From positions 13,020,001-13,084,000 of the forward strand of contig NC_091973.1 in the NCBI RefSeq assembly GCF_036711975.1: DNA of 64,000 nucleotides, read 5' to 3'. The notes under the pieces were generated by a model, which saw only the letters and a program-made list of their open reading frames with translations, did no database searches and was not told the origin of the DNA. This document shows positions 1-9,831 of the stretch, in pieces; positions within the stretch are counted from its first letter, which is position 1; each line of letters begins with the position of its first letter. Made by a program: the position numbers and the translations under genes. This DNA is from Onthophagus taurus. Its lineage: Eukaryota; Arthropoda; Insecta; Coleoptera; Scarabaeidae.

Positions 1-371
1 GAACTGTAGTGATTGATGTGATATCGTGACATGATCTTCTTAAAATCCTCATTGTAAAATTCTTTTCCGTTGTCCTTTTGCAGGTTCTTCGGTATGTTTT
101 TCTGCTTTTCCGATAAAATTGTTTCCATAGCTCGCGTAACTTCTTTGTCAGTTTTGTTTTTTAGTGGTACAGCCCATCCCTACTTTGAGAAAGCATTAAT
201 AACTGTTAGAATATACTTAAAATTACCATTTGCTTTTGAATAAGGTATCATCTCCACTAAATCAGCTTGAAATAAGTCCGTTAAACCTTTAATAATAACA
301 CGTCTGCGTTTATAATTTTTCCTCGCGGACGCGTGCAACTCGTTTACTACGGACCTTTTAATATCGCTCAT
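1..371 (-). pseudogene. Maverick copy A integrase (partial, one stop)
   Basis: This is a retroviral-type DDE integrase of a Maverick/Polinton, which would insert the element into host DNA. The frame opens with ATG at 371. Its first ~60 residues carry the basic KRRR stretch and the QADLVEM motif with the first catalytic Asp. An in-frame TAG at 180-182 then interrupts it. The same frame resumes with the KDNGKEF segment (second Asp) and NHYS near the window edge, so the catalytic Glu lies outside. The start overlaps the upstream ORF's stop by 4 nt (ATGA). Copy B has the equivalent gene at 40165-40563. The family call is firm; loss of function rests on the TAG being real. Confidence 0.85.
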
Positions 372-793
372 TTTCTGGATATTTCAATGAGCAGTTCTAC
401 CATAAATGGTTTCTTGAGTAAAGTGGTCTTCGTTCTGGGTTTGCAAACTATTTTATCTCCAACGGAGAGAACATTTAACTTTTTATTTGGATCGAAGATA
501 CTCCCGTTAATAATCATTTCAACGTCTCCTTCAAATCGATGATGCACTATTTCACCAATATAGAAAAAGTTTATATATTTACTTACGTAACCTAAATTTT
601 GAATAATGTAATAATTATCCGTTGTATCCGTAGTTTCATTTCCGCTAAACGTAAGTATTGTTGGTTGTTTGAAATATCGTTGTACGTTTTCACGTTTCTT
701 AAAATGAGCAGCAATGTTGTGTCCGTGTACGTGTTTACCAAACTTATCGATCGTCATACTAGACGAATGTTTTCCGAACTTGCTTAAACTCAT
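368..793 (-). CDS. Maverick-associated protein next to integrase
   Basis: A 141-residue intact ORF starts at ATG 793-791. It has a repeated KFGKH motif near the N-terminus (residues ~5-20) and a basic, Lys-rich C-terminus. I do not know its function. Its position between the DUF8207-like gene and integrase, in the same orientation and with a 4-nt ATGA overlap to integrase, suggests one transcription unit. No membrane segment or signal peptide is visible. It may be the C-terminal partner of the DUF8207-like protein, since ORFs of this kind often sit together in insect Mavericks; that is from memory and unchecked. Confidence 0.5.
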   Translation of the reverse strand: MSLSKFGKHSSSMTIDKFGKHVHGHNIAAHFKKRENVQRYFKQPTILTFSGNETTDTTDNYYIIQNLGYVSKYINFFYIGEIVHHRFEGDVEMIINGSIFDPNKKLNVLSVGDKIVCKPRTKTTLLKKPFMVELLIEISRK

Positions 794-862
794 CTTCTCT
801 AGTTCATAAACGTCGGTGGTTTAAAACAAAAGATGTGAGAGTCGTATATTTATGATATTATT

Positions 863-2026
863 TTAACGTATAATCTCGGCCTCTGTTAGCTCCGATATTA
901 TCGATGATATTTCATTGACATGTGCAGAATGACCTGCCGTTTGCGAGGCCATCAACAAACGCAGTCTATCGACAAGTTCGTTGGGATCGTCCCAGTACTC
1001 GTATTCGATAAGAGCCCCAGGGACGACTTGTTTTTGTACTACACCACCGACTTTTTTCTTCGGATTCGGCCAGTATTTAGCCCAATGCACCTTGGGTTTG
1101 TTACCTTCAACGATAGGCTTGATAATATTCTGAAATTTATCACTGTCGTCCTCAGTAGTCATACCTGCCTCTGGAATGTAATTAATGTACGGAGCATTTG
1201 AACGTAGTAAAATATCTTTGTAGTTGCGCATGTCCTGAATTGTAAATTTGCCCGGTTCGTTTTTAAATAGTAAATCATATAAACCAACGGTTCCCGTATA
1301 TTTGAAGTTTCCAACGTGAATATCCTGATCCTCAAAGTGAACAGGACTGACTCCAATGTAAAAACCTTCGGGAGTTTCGCGAACACCGTATAAACGATCA
1401 TAATCATCTTTTAAATCAGTTGTTAAACCAACAATATACGTTCTGGGCAAAGGATGAAACTGACTCAAAGCGGCTTGTACCTCTGGAGACTCCAATCTTT
1501 CTTCTATTTCATCTTTAAGTCGTTCTATTCGATTATGTGCGTCCGAAATAAGAGCTCCGGTATCCTCGCTAGAATCGACTAGTTCTTCTTCTTCGCCCGG
1601 CGGAACTTCATATACTTCTTCTTCTGCATGAGCTAATGGACCGAGAGGAGAAGACGTGGGAGAAGATACCAACCTTTTTTCAGGAGTCGATGTAGCAAAT
1701 TTTCGTCGATGTTCTTTTAATGGAACTTTCGGTTTTCGAATAAAATATTCGGTCTCGGTTTTAGCTGGTACGTCAGAAATATCCGCCGAGTAGCGTTGTA
1801 TCTTAGATATTAATTTTTTTTCTTTTGGAGATAAACTTCGTTTTGGAATGGATAGTAAAGGCGCAGTGTCAAGTTTTGCGACAATATCCTGTAACGGTCT
1901 CGCGATGGGTGCATATGCGGTTTCCGACCGAATCCTTGACTCCTCTAAGTCCTCTTTTAAAGAACGAATTTTGTCTCTCACAACTTCTCGTGCTGCGATA
2001 AGTTCTGCAGCTATCGTCTTGTTCAT
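863..2026 (-). CDS. DUF8207-like Maverick protein
   Basis: An intact 387-residue ORF starts at ATG 2026-2024. Residues 1-60 are charged and predicted helical (possible coiled coil). The middle is Ser/Glu-rich (EEEELVDSSED). The C-terminal ~200 residues hold the conserved core, including GLYDLL and YWDDPNELVDRLRLL, ending in HVNEISSIISELTEAEIIR. I associate this core with the insect family DUF8207, commonly found beside Polinton integrases; the name is from memory. Its function is unknown. A decayed counterpart with the same YWDD..ELVDRLRLL signature lies in copy B at 40600-41400. It sits 36 bp upstream of the ATPase 3' end (minus strand). Confidence 0.65.
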   Translation of the reverse strand: MNKTIAAELIAAREVVRDKIRSLKEDLEESRIRSETAYAPIARPLQDIVAKLDTAPLLSIPKRSLSPKEKKLISKIQRYSADISDVPAKTETEYFIRKPKVPLKEHRRKFATSTPEKRLVSSPTSSPLGPLAHAEEEVYEVPPGEEEELVDSSEDTGALISDAHNRIERLKDEIEERLESPEVQAALSQFHPLPRTYIVGLTTDLKDDYDRLYGVRETPEGFYIGVSPVHFEDQDIHVGNFKYTGTVGLYDLLFKNEPGKFTIQDMRNYKDILLRSNAPYINYIPEAGMTTEDDSDKFQNIIKPIVEGNKPKVHWAKYWPNPKKKVGGVVQKQVVPGALIEYEYWDDPNELVDRLRLLMASQTAGHSAHVNEISSIISELTEAEIIR

Positions 2027-2123
2027 TGTATGATGTATGTGAAGTTACTAAGAACTGTACAGCTGATGTCGTTAGTTTTAAACTTCAATGAATTTATCAA
2101 AACCCTTACGGTAACGTCCCTTA

Positions 2124-2765
2124 CAAGGGAAGTGTCACAACTGTGTCTCACCGATTTCGATGCAATTTGGTACAGTCATAGAATGGGCCAAAATAAGGTT
2201 CGTACATTTTTTTATACGTGCGGTAAAAGCCCCTGGGGCGAGTTATAGGGGTTGAAAGTTTGGAGAAAAAGTACGTTTTCACTTATATTTTAAAAATGAA
2301 AAGTGCTATCAAAATTTGGTAAATTGTAACTGATATTCATTTTAAAAGAGCTTTCTTTTGATGTATCACACATATACCAGAGGGTTAAGAAGGGCGAACT
2401 ACCCCTATTTTTTTGGAATTATTTAAAAACCACCCTATCGATTTTGGCGGCATTAAGTATACTTCCAGCACGTTCAAAAATATTAGTTAAGGGTTTTTTC
2501 CCATTCGCTCTAGATCATCCCCAGCGAAGTTACGGGGGTTAACATGTAACCACTTTTCGTAAGAATGATGTGATAAAATTGTCAGGTATTTTGAAAATAC
2601 TTTAACAAAACCGTAAATTAGTCGCACAATAAAATGTTTAATGTAAAATAAGGCATAATACACCATTTAGGGGTGGTTGGGGTTAACCACCCCCTTAAAA
2701 ATTAATTCTATCCCGGGCATTACTTGTTGATTACGGCGAAATTTGGTACTGTGTTTGTTTTATAT
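2124..2765 (+). repeat. left terminal inverted repeat
   Basis: 642 bp, highly similar to the reverse complement of 4862-5504 with only scattered differences by eye. It begins CAAGGGAAGTGTC and ends near GTGTTTGTTTTATAT. It has many internal stops and no gene. Confidence 0.9.
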
Positions 2766-2892
2766 AGTTTATTAGTTTATTTTTATTCTACATAATGTTG
2801 CCAAAAATACACCTACCAAAAAAATTTTGGCACAATATTTGTTTTTTTAGTGCCGCTTGCTAAAGGTCATTTCTCAAAATAGTTTTTTCTAG

Positions 2893-2900
2893 TATAAAAG
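2893..2900 (+). promoter_or_regulatory. TATA box of transposase
   Basis: TATAAAAG lies about 36 nt before an initiator-like TTTCAGAG (about 2928) and 51 nt before the transposase ATG, in the non-repeated part of the element. The spacing fits a standard RNA polymerase II core promoter. Confidence 0.6.
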
Positions 2901-2950
2901 AACGTGTGCCCAGTGGGTAGATTTTAGTTTCAGAGCAACTGACAGAAGCA

Positions 2951-4540
2951 ATGGTTACAATAAACCCAATAAACGTTTTAAATTTGCTAATGACAGTTTT
3001 TACTGTTATGAATATTCCCCAGACTCCTGTAAATGAAGCAGAAGTTAGTTTAAAAGAAAATATACAGCGTATTTTAATGGAAAGTATGGAAGACTACAAT
3101 ATGCAAATTGAAGACGAAACTGTATTAATTTTCGATTCATCCAATGGCATCAATGACGGTCAGCAAATTATTGAAGACCAGGATACAACTGACAGGTTTG
3201 TAGAAGATACTGATGCTCATTGTCCATTGAAGGATGACATCGACTACGAGTACAAATTAGAGGCGGTAAATTACTGGACAAGTGGGAAGAAAGGTTATTT
3301 GAAACTAGAAACCGTAAAAAACAAATACCGAAAAGTAACGTCAAAGACCCAATTGCACAGATGGTCTAAATATATTGAAGAAAGAGGGACATACAAAGAA
3401 AAATTAGCAGAAATTACCGAATTTGTAATTAATCAAGCGAGAGCCGCCGTAGATAATAAATTGCCACTACATGATATTGATATACGCAGATGGGCTATAC
3501 AAGCTAGAAATGAAAAGAATTTATCTCCTCAACTGTTCAAAGCATCTCATAGCTGGGTGCAACGTTTTAAGAAAGCAAATCGGTTAGTAAGCCGAAAAAT
3601 AACAAAATTTCTATCCCAAAAACAAATTGGAAATGTTGATCGAGTAAAAACTTTAGCAAAAGATTTCGTTAAAGAGGCAAAGCTACAAATCCAAATATAT
3701 GGACCTGAAAACACCTACAATTCGGATCAGAGCGGTTTTAACTTGGAATTCCATTCGGGAAGAACATTAAGCGATTTAGGAGTTAAAACCGTAGAAAGTG
3801 TGGTCCAGTCGGTGTCATCTACAACGCACAGTTACACAATTCAACCCGTAATATCTGCTGATGGGAAACTTCTTTCTCCACTTTTTATTGTTTTAAAAGA
3901 ACCCTCTGGCAGCTTTGGACCGAGGGTAGCAAATACAATGTTTAAAGCAGACAATATATACGTTTTGGCATCAAAATCTGGAAAGTTAACTTCAGAACAC
4001 ATGAAAAATTGGCTCCAAAATGTATATTTTCCAAATACTGGTTCTAAATCATTATTATTATTAGATTCTTGGAGTGGCCATTGTCCTGAAGTTATTAGTG
4101 AAATAACTCCATCAGGTACTAATTTTAAACATTTATCTATACCTGCAGGGACAACAGGTCAAATACAGCCCCTAGATGTATTTGGTTTCAGAATATGGAA
4201 AAATTTTATTAGAAGATTCTCTGATCAGATTATTCTTTACCAGTATGATGTCAATTTACATCAGAGGGATATCATATTAAAATTGCAATCGTTGACGCAT
4301 AACCAGTTGGCTTCCCCTCGGTTTATAAATGTTTTTAAATACGCATGGTTTGCAAGTGGCTATATAGAGGAGAGACCAGACCATTTTGAAAATCCCGTGG
4401 AAGTTTGCTTTTCGAGTGAGAAGCCAACGTGTGATATCTGTGGGGATATAGCGGTCATAACATGTGCATGGTGTAAAAAATCCTTATGTTTAAAACATTT
4501 TTTCCACGACTTTCATTTTTGCCAACACTACGTAGAATAA
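2951..4540 (+). CDS. DDE_1-type transposase
   Basis: An intact 529-residue transposase. Residues ~80-140 and ~145-225 look like tandem helix-turn-helix DNA-binding regions (KYRKVTSKTQLHRW; SHSWVQRFKKAN). The catalytic core has a first Asp in NSDQSG (~259), a second in LLLLDSWSGH (~370) and a third in QPLDVFGF (~408), the D-D-D spacing of the DDE_1/pogo group. A Cys/His-rich tail (CDICGD, CAWCKKSLC, HDFHFCQH; ~495-527) resembles a small zinc-binding module. It sits alone between the inverted repeats with its own TATA box. No disabling change is seen, so the element could be active. A Sola-like placement is an alternative I cannot exclude. Confidence 0.85.
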   Translation: MVTINPINVLNLLMTVFTVMNIPQTPVNEAEVSLKENIQRILMESMEDYNMQIEDETVLIFDSSNGINDGQQIIEDQDTTDRFVEDTDAHCPLKDDIDYEYKLEAVNYWTSGKKGYLKLETVKNKYRKVTSKTQLHRWSKYIEERGTYKEKLAEITEFVINQARAAVDNKLPLHDIDIRRWAIQARNEKNLSPQLFKASHSWVQRFKKANRLVSRKITKFLSQKQIGNVDRVKTLAKDFVKEAKLQIQIYGPENTYNSDQSGFNLEFHSGRTLSDLGVKTVESVVQSVSSTTHSYTIQPVISADGKLLSPLFIVLKEPSGSFGPRVANTMFKADNIYVLASKSGKLTSEHMKNWLQNVYFPNTGSKSLLLLDSWSGHCPEVISEITPSGTNFKHLSIPAGTTGQIQPLDVFGFRIWKNFIRRFSDQIILYQYDVNLHQRDIILKLQSLTHNQLASPRFINVFKYAWFASGYIEERPDHFENPVEVCFSSEKPTCDICGDIAVITCAWCKKSLCLKHFFHDFHFCQHYVE

Positions 4541-4861
4541 AAATAAATTTAATATTGAAAATTAATATAATACATAAAAAACGTCAATTAGTAATGTAGA
4601 ATAAACTTCTTTGGTATATTGAACTATTTTTTTTGTCAGTTGCTTTTTAACTCATAAATAAATAAAATATCTTATTTATCTAGTAGTTTTATATTTATTA
4701 TTTAAAGAAAATGAGGGTAGTTTACCTCGTGGAACATCGATAGATAGATTTTTAAAAAACAATACCACAGTTACGATGGCAGTTTTCATCTTCGAGGTAT
4801 AAACAAAAAACTACCCCTAATTTGTAACCCTTATAACCATTTTCAAAAATTTTTACTTCAA

Positions 4862-5504
4862 ATATAAAACAAACACAGTACCAAATTTCGCCGTAATCGA
4901 CAAATAACGCCCGGGATAGAATTAATTTTTAAGGGGGTGGATAACCCCAACAACCCCTATATGGTGTATTATGCCTTATTTTACACTAAACATTTTATTG
5001 TGCGACTAATTTACGGTTTTGTTTAAAGTATTTTCAAAATACCTGACAATTTTATCACATCATTCTTACGAAAAGTGCTTACATGTTAACCCCCGTAACT
5101 TCGCTGGGGTTGATCTAGGGCGAATGGGAAAAAACCCTTAACTAATATTTTTGAACGCACTAGAAGTATACTTAATGCCGCCAAAATCGATAGGGTGGTT
5201 TTTAAATAATTCCAAAAAAATAGGGGTAGTTCGCCCTTTTTAACCCTCTGCTATATGTGTGACACATCAAAAGAAAGCTCTTTTAAAATGAATATCAGTT
5301 ACAATTTACCAAATTTTGATAGCACTTTTCGTTTTCAAAATATAAGTGAAAACGTACTTTTTCTCCAAACTTTCAACCCCTATAACTCGCCCCAGGGGCT
5401 TTTACCGCACGTATAAAAAAATGTGCGAACCTTATTTTGGCCCATTCTATGACTGTACCAAATTGCATCGAAATCGGTGAGACACAGTTGTGACACTTCC
5501 CTTG
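4862..5504 (-). repeat. right terminal inverted repeat
   Basis: 643 bp, the inverted partner of 2124-2765, ending GACACTTCCCTTG. It begins about 320 bp after the transposase stop. The 4541-4861 interval between them is AT-rich 3' UTR with AATAAA-type signals just after the stop (about 4542). Confidence 0.9.
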
Positions 5505-6316
5505 TTAGATACACTATAATCTAAATCAATAACTAGGATGCCGTGTCTATTCTCCCAACAAGCGTCGCTAATTTCCTTTAACCGATGAAACTCCATATCT
5601 TCAAACACGTGTTTTAAATATGTTAGGTCTTGTTTAAATAACACTAAAAAGTTACAATTATCGGGAACTAATTGTTTTGGAATTGCACTATAACTTTGAC
5701 AAATTAGAAAGCAATCAATGTTTTTATGCCGACCATACGAAAAAAATTCCTTAATGACATTTTGATCTGTACAGGAAACATCGTCAAATACGACTATCGA
5801 ATATTCTTTCGCATCTTCCGGTCGAATGAACTCATCTATATTAGAAAATTCATAGTAACTGAAATCTTTTATAGGTTCAATTAAACGTCTTAAAAAATCG
5901 TACTTATTTTGGTATAACGAATTGGAGCATAAGTATAAGTTTAGGAAGCGGAGGCCATTACGTGCAAGTAAAAGCGATAACATAGCATTTGTTTTTCCGA
6001 CATCAGAGGGTCCTACAATTAAACCTCGCTTACATTTTCCACCAAATAAATTACTGTGTCTTGTAAAGTGTTCTTCGGTCGTACCTTTACTAAAATTTAG
6101 TATTGGCAGTGTTAGCGGTTGCGGTAAACACTTTAGTTTCTTATCGATCATGATTCTCGCACTAAATGAATTATGACATTAACAGGATAAGACTGAATAA
6201 AAATGTAGCAAAAGTAACTTTATATAGAGACATAAAATATATTGATTAATATAAAAATAATATCAATGTAACTTAATAATTATATATTGGAATCCATGTT
6301 GCAAGTTAAATATGTA

Positions 6317-7154
6317 ATAAATAATAAAATAACTTCTACTTGCTTTATTTAAATATACAGTCGTACATGTTTCAGGAAATTATTCCCATCTTCAGCGACA
6401 AGCTATTAAAATAATGAAAATCACATTAAATATTAATCTTATGGTAACATTTAAAATCAAATAACTAGAATTAAAAATGAAAAGTGAACTATGAACATGT
6501 TAAAAAGAACTCACCGTCAGGAACCGTAAGAAGGATCACAAACCAAGCAAAACATATAAAAAACAATACTTTTCCAAAGGAAAAACCATGTTAAAATGAA
6601 TTCAAAATATAATAAAAATTTTTAAATGGCTTTAAAGTTACGTTAAATCTAAGACAAAAAGGAAATAAAATTAAATATATTAGAGAATAAAAGAAAGAGA
6701 GTCTTACCTATAAAAATATAAATAACAAATCAAACATTAAAATTAAATTGTAAAAAACATATAAGGTATAACATTAAATTTGGTTTGTTCATTTGGAGGA
6801 TTGAAAGACACTGAAGGTGAAACCAGATATATCCAAAAGGAACGAAAAACAGGAAAAAAGGAAAAGACCCCCCCCCAAGACAAAGAAAGAATATATGAAA
6901 AGGAAACATCAGGGTAACTAGTTTCAAGACTGCGGAAATATTTAACAAATACAAAAACATAAAATTCAAAAAATCTTGTACATCCTAAATAAGATAATTA
7001 AACAATGGTTTGTCATTATTACAAATTTGGTCATTAATAACATTAAGTTTGTTGTTCTTTTTATGTTTATGAATCTCCAATAATTCCAATAATAAATCCA
7101 ATTTGTAACTTTTTTGGCATTTATGAATTAATTTTACATCTTTGTAATTTATTA
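6317..7154 (-). repeat. Penelope left arm (inverted)
   Basis: About 838 bp, the reverse complement of 8435-9270 with few differences. It contains a homopolymer run and an open reading stretch (6730-6969) mirrored by 8618-8857. The mirrored reading is probably a by-product, not a gene. A hammerhead-like motif lies near its outer end. Confidence 0.88.
6360..6401 (-). ncRNA. hammerhead-ribozyme-like motif, left arm
   Basis: On the minus strand, GTCG is followed by CTGAAGA, a short hairpin (GGGAA/TTTCC) and GAAAC, then CGAC closing the outer stem. This is the CUGANGA...GAAA core of hammerhead ribozymes, which are known in Penelope elements. Cleavage ability is not shown. Confidence 0.55.
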
Positions 7155-7169
7155 CAAAGATCCGAGATT

Positions 7170-8440
7170 ATGAATCCGAAAATACCGAGACTTTATGCTT
7201 TACCTAAGATGCATAAAATTGACATACCTATCAGACCCATTCCTTCTTTTAATTCTTCACCAACAACAAAAATAGCCGAATTTTTAATGATAATTTTTAA
7301 GAAAATAGATTTTAAACCTACATATTCAATCTCAAATTCTATTAACTTCATAGATAAAACTAAAATGCTCAATTACAAAAATAAAATTTTAGTCTCCTTT
7401 GACATCACCAATTTATATGCCAATGTACCTATTGATCTAACTTTAAATTTAGTATCTAATATGTTTAATGATTATTTTAATGATAAAAATACAGTCAAAA
7501 ATTTAAATATGTTACTCAAACATTTAGTCACCCAAAATTATTGTTCATTTAATAATGAATACTTTCACATTTCAGAAGGTTTACCGATGGGAATGCCTCT
7601 ATCAGGTTTATTGTCAGATATTTTTTTAAATCACATAGAAAAAGATTTTATAATGAATAATACTAATCCTTTTAGACATAACATTTCAAATTGGTTACGG
7701 TATGTAGACGATGTCTTTCGTGTTTGGGAAGGTGATGAAAATTCGATTATTAAATTTAGTGAGTTTCTTAATAATATTCATCCTAAACTTAATTTTACTT
7801 ATGAGATGGAAATAGAAAAAAGTATAAATTTTTTAGATCTAAAAATCACTCGTACAGATGAAAATATAACTTATAACATTTTTAGAAAACCTACAATGGT
7901 TCCATCTACTATACCTTTTAATTCTGCTCATCCATTAAATCATAAATTGGGAAATTCCAGATTCCTTATTAATAGATGTATTGATTACCCTTTATCTGTT
8001 GAAAATAGAAATATGGAATTTAATTATATATATAATTTAGCGAAAAATAATGGTTTCCCAAAAGAAACTATTAATAAACTTATAATTAGCATTCAACAAC
8101 AGAAAGATCCATTATACATTAAAACAATAAATACTTTAATTTACAAATCTATTTCTTATAACTCTATTTCCGCAGAAAGCAATTTCTTATTTAAGAAATA
8201 TAATATTTCATTAGCATATACAAATAATAACACTTTATATAATTTACATTCCAATCATCATATAAAAGAAAATAATCAAATGAAAGATAGTGGGGTTTAT
8301 TCTATTGAGTGTTGCAATTGCAATAGTATATATATATAGGTCAAACTGGACGTAAACTCCAGGAAACACGCATTAATGAACATAAAAATAAAGCTCAATC
8401 CAATGTTTTCAAACATAAACTGAGACAGGTCATGTAATAA
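7170..8440 (+). pseudogene. Penelope reverse transcriptase/GIY-YIG endonuclease (truncated, frameshift)
   Basis: This protein copies element RNA and nicks the target. The RT core runs from PRLYALPKMHK (residues ~6-16) through LVSFDITNLYANVP (first Asp), GLPMGMPLSG and the YVDD box (residues ~180-183). The GIY-YIG nuclease starts at the extreme C-terminus (GVYSIECCNCNSIYI). A one-unit expansion of a TA run at about 8326-8336 shifts the frame and stops the ORF at 8337-8339. The GQTGR continuation is in another frame to about 8440. The N-terminal ~200 residues usual for the family are missing. Apart from this shift the RT is open for 389 codons. Confidence 0.9.
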
Positions 8441-9270
8441 ATTACAAAGATGTAAAATTAATTCATAAATGCCAAAAAAAGTTACAAATTGGATTTATTG
8501 GAATTATTGGAGATTCATAAACATAAAAAGAACAACAAACTTAATGTTATTAATGACCAAATTTATAATAATGACAAACCATTGTTTTATTATCTTATTT
8601 AGGATGTACAAGATTTTTTGAATTTTATGTTTTTGTATTTGTTAAATATTTCCGCAGTCTTGAAACTAGTTACCCTGATGTTTCCTTTTCATATATTCTT
8701 TCTTTGTCCTGGGGGGGGTCTTTTCCTTTTTTCCTGTTTTTCGTTCCTGTTGGAATGTATCTGGTTTCATCTTCAGTGTATTTCAATCCTCCAAATGAAC
8801 AAACCAAATTTAATGTTATACCTTATATGTTTTTTACAATTTAATTTTAATGTTTGATTTGTTATTTATATTTTTATAGGTAAGACTCTCTTTCTTTTAT
8901 TCTCTGATATATTTAATTTTATTTCCTTTTTGTCTTAGATTTAACGTAACTTTAAAGCCATTTAAAAATTTTTTATTATATTTTGAATTCATTTTAACAT
9001 GGTTTTTCCTTTGGAAAACTATTGTTTTTTATATGTTTTGCTTGGTTTGTGATCCTTCTTGCGGTTCCTGACGGTGAGTTCTTTTTAATATGTTCATAGT
9101 TCACTTTTCATTTTTAATTCTAGTTATTTGATTTTAAATGTTACCATAAGATTAATATTTAATGTGATTTTCATTATTTTAATAGCTTGTCGCTGAAGAT
9201 GGGAATAATTTCCTGAAACATGTACGACTGTATATTTAAATAAAGCAAGTAGAAGTTATTTTATTATTTA
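8435..9270 (+). repeat. Penelope right arm (3' end)
   Basis: About 836 bp downstream of the RT/endonuclease gene, in sense orientation; it is the inverted partner of 6317-7154. It holds the element's 3' noncoding region and a hammerhead-like motif near 9188-9227. Confidence 0.88.
9188..9227 (+). ncRNA. hammerhead-ribozyme-like motif, right arm
   Basis: Same core as in the left arm: CTGAAGA, hairpin GGGAA/TTTCC, CTGAAAC, closed by GTCG/CGAC. Its presence near both outer ends of the element matches the usual location in Penelope pseudo-LTRs. Confidence 0.55.
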
Positions 9271-9323
9271 TAACTTAATAATTAACTTAAAAATTAACTT
9301 AATAAAAAGAGGAGAAGGAGTAG

Positions 9324-9666
9324 TTACCACTCCTCCTCTTCTGGATGTAATTGGTTCGTTTCTTCGTAAGGCGGTGGTGCTGCTGGTGCCGGAGTCGTTG
9401 CCAGAGTCGTTTCCGGAGTCGGTGAACTAACGGCTGTGGTGCAGTGGTTAATGTGCATGTTGTGCACATGCACTTCGCCCCTCACCACAGCCGATTCTGA
9501 CACACTCTGCACCTAAAAAGATAAAATTAATGACTTGGAAAAAAGGATTATAAATATAACGTACCAATTTAAACAGCGCCTCTACTTTCACCTCCAACGA
9601 GGCAACTTTCCGCTCCACATTACATAATCTGATCATATGATTATAACTCATGTTGTTGGAAGTCAT
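9324..9666 (-). CDS. two-exon small protein with PPPY motif
   Basis: A predicted 96-residue protein from two exons: 9565-9666 (34 codons from ATG) and 9324-9512 (62 codons plus stop). The joining 52-nt intron (9513-9564) begins GTACGT and ends TTTTTAG, and the phase is maintained. Exon 1 has a short heptad-like helix (VERKVASLEVKVEALFKL). Exon 2 is Thr/Pro-rich and ends in PPPYEE followed by EEEEW. PPxY is a ligand for Nedd4-type WW domains and a late domain in some virion proteins; that role here is inference. A TACTAAT branch-site sequence and CTTCCTAG lie just upstream of the ATG, so it is probably spliced to the same leader as the 9832-10674 gene. Confidence 0.55.
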
Positions 9667-9831
9667 CTTTAAGCTAGGAAGGGAAGTTTACGCTATTAGT
9701 AGTGAAACTAGATAAAATAGATTCAGCCTTTTTAATTTCACAGGTTAATGATGCTATGGTGATGTCGAGCGATATTGTTAAAGGGTTGTTACAGCTCGAC
9801 GACATCCCTTCTCTAAACTGTGAAAGTTCTC

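Larger units (their letters stand above)
2124..5504 (+). mobile_element. DNA transposon with ~640 bp TIRs, TTA target duplication
   Basis: A complete 3381 bp element. Its ends are CAAGGG...CCCTTG and it is flanked on both sides by TTA (2121-2123, 5505-5507). The terminal inverted repeats are 2124-2765 and 4862-5504. It carries one intact transposase gene (2951-4540). The target is the Maverick ATPase, whose frame confirms the 3-bp duplication. The transposase is of DDE_1 (pogo/CENP-B) type, for which a TA duplication would be usual; a TTA duplication and such long repeats are not typical, so family placement is open. Confidence 0.9.
2078..6151 (-). pseudogene. Maverick packaging ATPase, split by DNA transposon
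   Basis: This is an A32/FtsK-like genome-packaging ATPase of Mavericks and related viruses, which would pump DNA into the capsid. It starts at ATG 6151-6149. Walker A (GPSDVGKT) lies at residues ~47-54 and Walker B (IVVFDD) at ~120-125. The frame runs into the right inverted repeat of a 3.4 kb transposon at 5504. The remaining 3' end lies beyond the transposon, at 2078-2120. If the insertion and one TTA copy are ignored, the frame continues about 14 codons to a TAA at 2078-2080, and this tail matches the conserved GRYR..DKFI ending of the copy B fragment at 41671-41880. Apart from the insertion I see no damage. Confidence 0.88.
6283..9270 (+). mobile_element. Penelope-like element with inverted flanking arms
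   Basis: A Penelope-like retroelement inserted in Maverick copy A. It has a central RT/GIY-YIG gene (7170-8440) and two ~837 bp arms in inverted orientation (6317-7154, 8435-9270). The same 14-bp sequence TAACTTAATAATTA flanks it at 6269-6282 and 9271-9284, a candidate target duplication. About 34 bp of extra sequence (6283-6316) separates the left copy from the left arm. Inverted or partial tandem flanking repeats are typical for this class. The RT lacks its N-terminal part, so the unit is 5' truncated and inverted. Confidence 0.85.

Noticed and set aside
6730..6969. 79-codon hydrophobic ORF (minus), mirrored at 8618-8857 (plus)
   Set aside because: Both lie in the inverted noncoding arms of the Penelope element, spanning a C/G homopolymer that differs between copies; there is no protein signature.
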